The translations under genes and the position numbers were made by a program. From NCBI GenBank assembly GCA_902796565.1, contig CADBPP010000006.1, positions 1 to 7,463 on the forward strand: a stretch of 7,463 nt of DNA, in the 5' to 3' direction. The notes below the pieces were generated by a model. That model did no database searches, had not been told where the DNA came from, and worked only from the letters and a program-made list of their open reading frames with translations. Positions 5,776 to 7,463 of this stretch are shown one piece after another (positions within the stretch are counted from its first letter, which is position 1; each line of letters opens with the position of its first letter). Source of the stretch: an uncultured Eubacteriales bacterium (GTDB lineage Bacteria > Bacillota > Clostridia > Eubacteriales > Anaerofustaceae).

Positions 5776-5921
5776 AGCGCCCTCCTGTGAGATATCTTAT
5801 CACACGGGGGCGGTTTTCCAAGCCGCGGGCCCCTGCAGACGCTCATATTTTTGCAAGTGTATGCATATTGCATTACTGTTTATGATAAAATGGAAAAAAC
5901 GCATAAAGAGGGAAATATCAG
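5776..5921. promoter_or_regulatory. Divergent intergenic region between mazG and phoH
   Basis: This 146-bp gap holds both gene starts. For phoH the extended -10 TGATAAAAT is at 5883-5891 (start near 5898); a convincing -35 is missing. For mazG, on the minus strand, an extended -10 TGATAAGAT (5802-5794) lies 16 bases from TTGGAA (5821-5816); that would give a very short leader with the ribosome binding site almost at the 5' end. Between them are the repeated pentamers TTGCA at 5851 and 5868, 17 bases apart, and a palindromic ATGCAT at 5861-5866. No RNA gene or riboswitch was recognised. Confidence 0.5.
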
Positions 5922-6893
5922 TTGGCAGAGGATCTATCAATCGTTACCAAAGACATACCTGTGGATGAGGACATAGATTATTCGGAGCTCTTCGGAGTGG
6001 GCAACATAAACATGAGCGAGCTGGAGAGCCGTTACGGAGTGGACATCAAGGCTCTAAGCGACTGCATCCGCATAAGCGGGACGGCAGAGGGCGTCGATCT
6101 CGCGGCGAACACGGTCCTGGCGTTCATATCCCTTATCCGGGAAGGCCACTCCATCGATGAGACCACCGCCAACTACGTTTCAGACAATATCTCCTCCCCG
6201 GACGGCATCTCCGGGGCCTTCGACCTGACGGTATGCCACACATACAGGGGCAAGCCCGTGAGGACCAAGACCCTGGGGCAGAAGAAGTACATCGAGGCCG
6301 TCAGCGATAACGAGATAGTTTTCGCCATGGGGCCCGCCGGCACGGGCAAGACCTACCTGGCCATGGCCATGGCGGTGGCAGCCTTCAAGAAGGGGGATGT
6401 GGAGCGCATAGTGCTGGTGCGTCCCGCCGTGGAAGCGGGGGAGCGCCTGGGCTTTCTTCCCGGAGACCTGAAGGAAAAGGTCGATCCCTATCTGAGGCCC
6501 CTGTACGACGCTCTTTACGACATCATGGGCATGGACAGCGTGAACCGGGCCCTGGAAAGAGGCACCATCGAGGTGGCGCCCCTGGCATACATGAGAGGCA
6601 GGACCCTGGATTCCAGCTACATAATCCTGGATGAGGCCCAGAACACCACCCCGGAGCAGATGAAGATGTTCCTCACGAGGCTCGGCTTCGGATCCAAGGC
6701 CATCGTGACCGGGGACACCACCCAGATAGACCTGCCCTTCAAGGAGAAGAGCGGCCTTGTTGTGGTGGAAAAGATCCTGGAGGGAGTCAGAGGGATCCGC
6801 TTCGTGAAGCTCACCAAGACCGATGTGGTACGAAACCCCATAGTTCAGAGGATAATAGACGCTTATGAGAAGTACTCAGAAACAGACAGATAA
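5922..6893 (+). CDS. phoH: PhoH family ATPase
   Basis: A 323-residue PhoH/PhoL-type cytoplasmic ATPase, a family tied to RNA metabolism and ribosome maturation because of its constant neighbour ybeY; the exact reaction is not settled. An N-terminal KH-like region (residues about 20-75, ELFGVGNINMSELESRYGV) precedes the ATPase core. Walker A is GPAGTGKT (137-144), then VRPAVEAGERLGFLPGD (166-182), Walker B IILDEAQN (234-241), the sensor-like VTGDTTQIDLP (262-272) and the closing VVRNPIVQRIIDAYEKY (302-318). Length and motif order are normal. The start is TTG at 5922, with AAAGAGGG at 5905-5912 nine bases upstream; an ATG at 5890 is out of frame, and a later start would remove the conserved N-terminal domain. 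It overlaps the pgpH gene by 29 bases, so the two are surely one operon. Confidence 0.95.
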   Translation: MAEDLSIVTKDIPVDEDIDYSELFGVGNINMSELESRYGVDIKALSDCIRISGTAEGVDLAANTVLAFISLIREGHSIDETTANYVSDNISSPDGISGAFDLTVCHTYRGKPVRTKTLGQKKYIEAVSDNEIVFAMGPAGTGKTYLAMAMAVAAFKKGDVERIVLVRPAVEAGERLGFLPGDLKEKVDPYLRPLYDALYDIMGMDSVNRALERGTIEVAPLAYMRGRTLDSSYIILDEAQNTTPEQMKMFLTRLGFGSKAIVTGDTTQIDLPFKEKSGLVVVEKILEGVRGIRFVKLTKTDVVRNPIVQRIIDAYEKYSETDR

Positions 6894-7463
6894 CAGCCGG
6901 GGCGGTCTGCTCAGATTCGGGCTGTATTTATTGTTCTTTGCCATCGTGTTCTCCATATCCTATCTGGGGATCATTCCCCGTACCCTGTCCTACAGCGCCG
7001 GGGACGTGGCGACGGACAACATCATAGCCCCCAAGAGGATCATCAACGAAAGGCTGACGGAGGATCTGCGCCTGCAGGCGGAGAACACCACCGCCCCTGT
7101 CTACGACTATATCGTTTCAGCCTACAGTTCCGCCACGGAGAACATCATGAACTTCTACGACGGAGTCTACCAGATGCATGAGGAGTATCTGGACGATGCC
7201 GCCGTAAAGGCCGCCAATTCCGTATATTCGGTGGACCTGAGCCTGGAACAGTACACATACCTGGTCAGGCTGTCGCTGAACGAGATCACCGTGATGCGCA
7301 ACGCGTCGCTGGACGCATTGAATTCCATATATTCCACCAATGAGGTCATCGCCTCCCATCTGGACGTCTACCGCATGATGGCGGAGGACTACATCAACCG
7401 CACCAGCCTCAACCCCACCCAGAAGGCCATCGCCTCGACGGTGGTGAAGGCCAGCATCATCCC
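6865..7463 (+). CDS. pgpH: 7TM-HD family phosphohydrolase, 5' part (cut by window end)
   Basis: The first 199 codons of a membrane phosphohydrolase of the PgpH/YqfF family; the remainder, including the other membrane segments and the catalytic HD domain, lies beyond the window. A short basic tail is followed by one membrane segment (residues about 18-38, rich in L, F, I) and then the start of the extracytoplasmic 7TM-HD domain: YSAGDVATDNIIAPKRIINE (43-62) and TTAPVYDYI (75-83) are its hallmark strings. PgpH in Listeria and relatives degrades the second messenger cyclic di-AMP; that this copy does so is inferred. The ATG at 6865 is the only ATG compatible with homology because a TAG stop is three codons upstream (6856). 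The nearest Shine-Dalgarno-like AGAGG (6847-6851) is 13 bases away, so translation may rely on coupling to phoH, which it overlaps by 29 bases. Confidence 0.92.
   Translation, partial: MRSTQKQTDNSRGGLLRFGLYLLFFAIVFSISYLGIIPRTLSYSAGDVATDNIIAPKRIINERLTEDLRLQAENTTAPVYDYIVSAYSSATENIMNFYDGVYQMHEEYLDDAAVKAANSVYSVDLSLEQYTYLVRLSLNEITVMRNASLDALNSIYSTNEVIASHLDVYRMMAEDYINRTSLNPTQKAIASTVVKASII

Noticed and set aside
4744..5790. A 348-codon plus-strand open frame opposite the mazG gene
   Set aside because: It lies wholly antisense to a gene with clear MazG and methylase motifs, its protein has no recognisable family features, and it arises from the GC-rich codon pattern of the real gene.
5890..5976. A short open frame starting with ATG just before phoH
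   Set aside because: The ATG overlaps the proposed -10 element, is out of frame with phoH, and has no ribosome site, so it is probably not transcribed as an upstream peptide.
1..7463. A mobile element, CRISPR array, toxin-antitoxin pair or novel defence system
   Set aside because: No transposase, integrase, array-like repeats, small paired frames or defence-type domains were seen. The tRNA-Ser 3' end shows no integrase gene or attachment duplication nearby, and the MazG here is the nucleotide pyrophosphohydrolase fused to a methylase domain, without a mazEF pair.

Overview
The window reads as an ordinary chromosomal segment of a Gram-positive anaerobe, most likely a member of Bacillota near class Clostridia. 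Four things point that way: a YabN-type methylase-MazG fusion followed by an HU gene; a phoH gene overlapping a 7TM-HD phosphohydrolase gene (pgpH/yqfF); strong AAGGAGG-type ribosome binding sites; and an iron-sulfur aldo/keto reductase typical of anaerobes. The genus cannot be read from the sequence. Coding DNA is moderately GC-rich, with AT-rich intergenic spots, and this creates many long false open frames opposite the real genes.

Layout. Positions 1-192 are a non-coding leader with a possible Fur-like palindrome and two overlapping hairpins. Then come an aldo/keto reductase with a two-cluster ferredoxin tail (193-1365), its terminator, and a tRNA-Ser(UGA) gene (1485-1573) with a near-consensus promoter and an encoded CCA. 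Next are a cytidylate kinase-like gene (1690-2307) with a terminator, and an unrecognised membrane protein of 494 residues (2419-3903). All of these are on the plus strand. A pair of hairpins at 3916-3978 separates this block from a minus-strand pair, the mazG/yabN-type gene (5775 to 4345) and an HU gene (4281 to 4003). A 146-bp divergent promoter region (5776-5921) then leads to phoH (5922-6893, TTG start) and the beginning of pgpH (from 6865, cut by the window end).

How the genes relate. Most are housekeeping or stand-alone genes with their own signals: tRNA supply (serT), nucleoid structure (HU), nucleotide clean-up (MazG) and a putative nucleotide kinase. The phoH-pgpH pair starts the conserved Gram-positive cluster that usually continues with ybeY, dgkA, cdd and era; PgpH degrades cyclic di-AMP in the species where it has been studied. 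The reductase probably links electrons from iron-sulfur clusters to an unknown carbonyl substrate or quinone-like acceptor.

No phage, transposon, CRISPR array or convincing new multi-gene system is visible. The points most worth a second look are the unrecognised membrane protein, a terminator-like hairpin inside the last codons of the mazG gene, the degenerate second MazG half, and the leader of the reductase gene.
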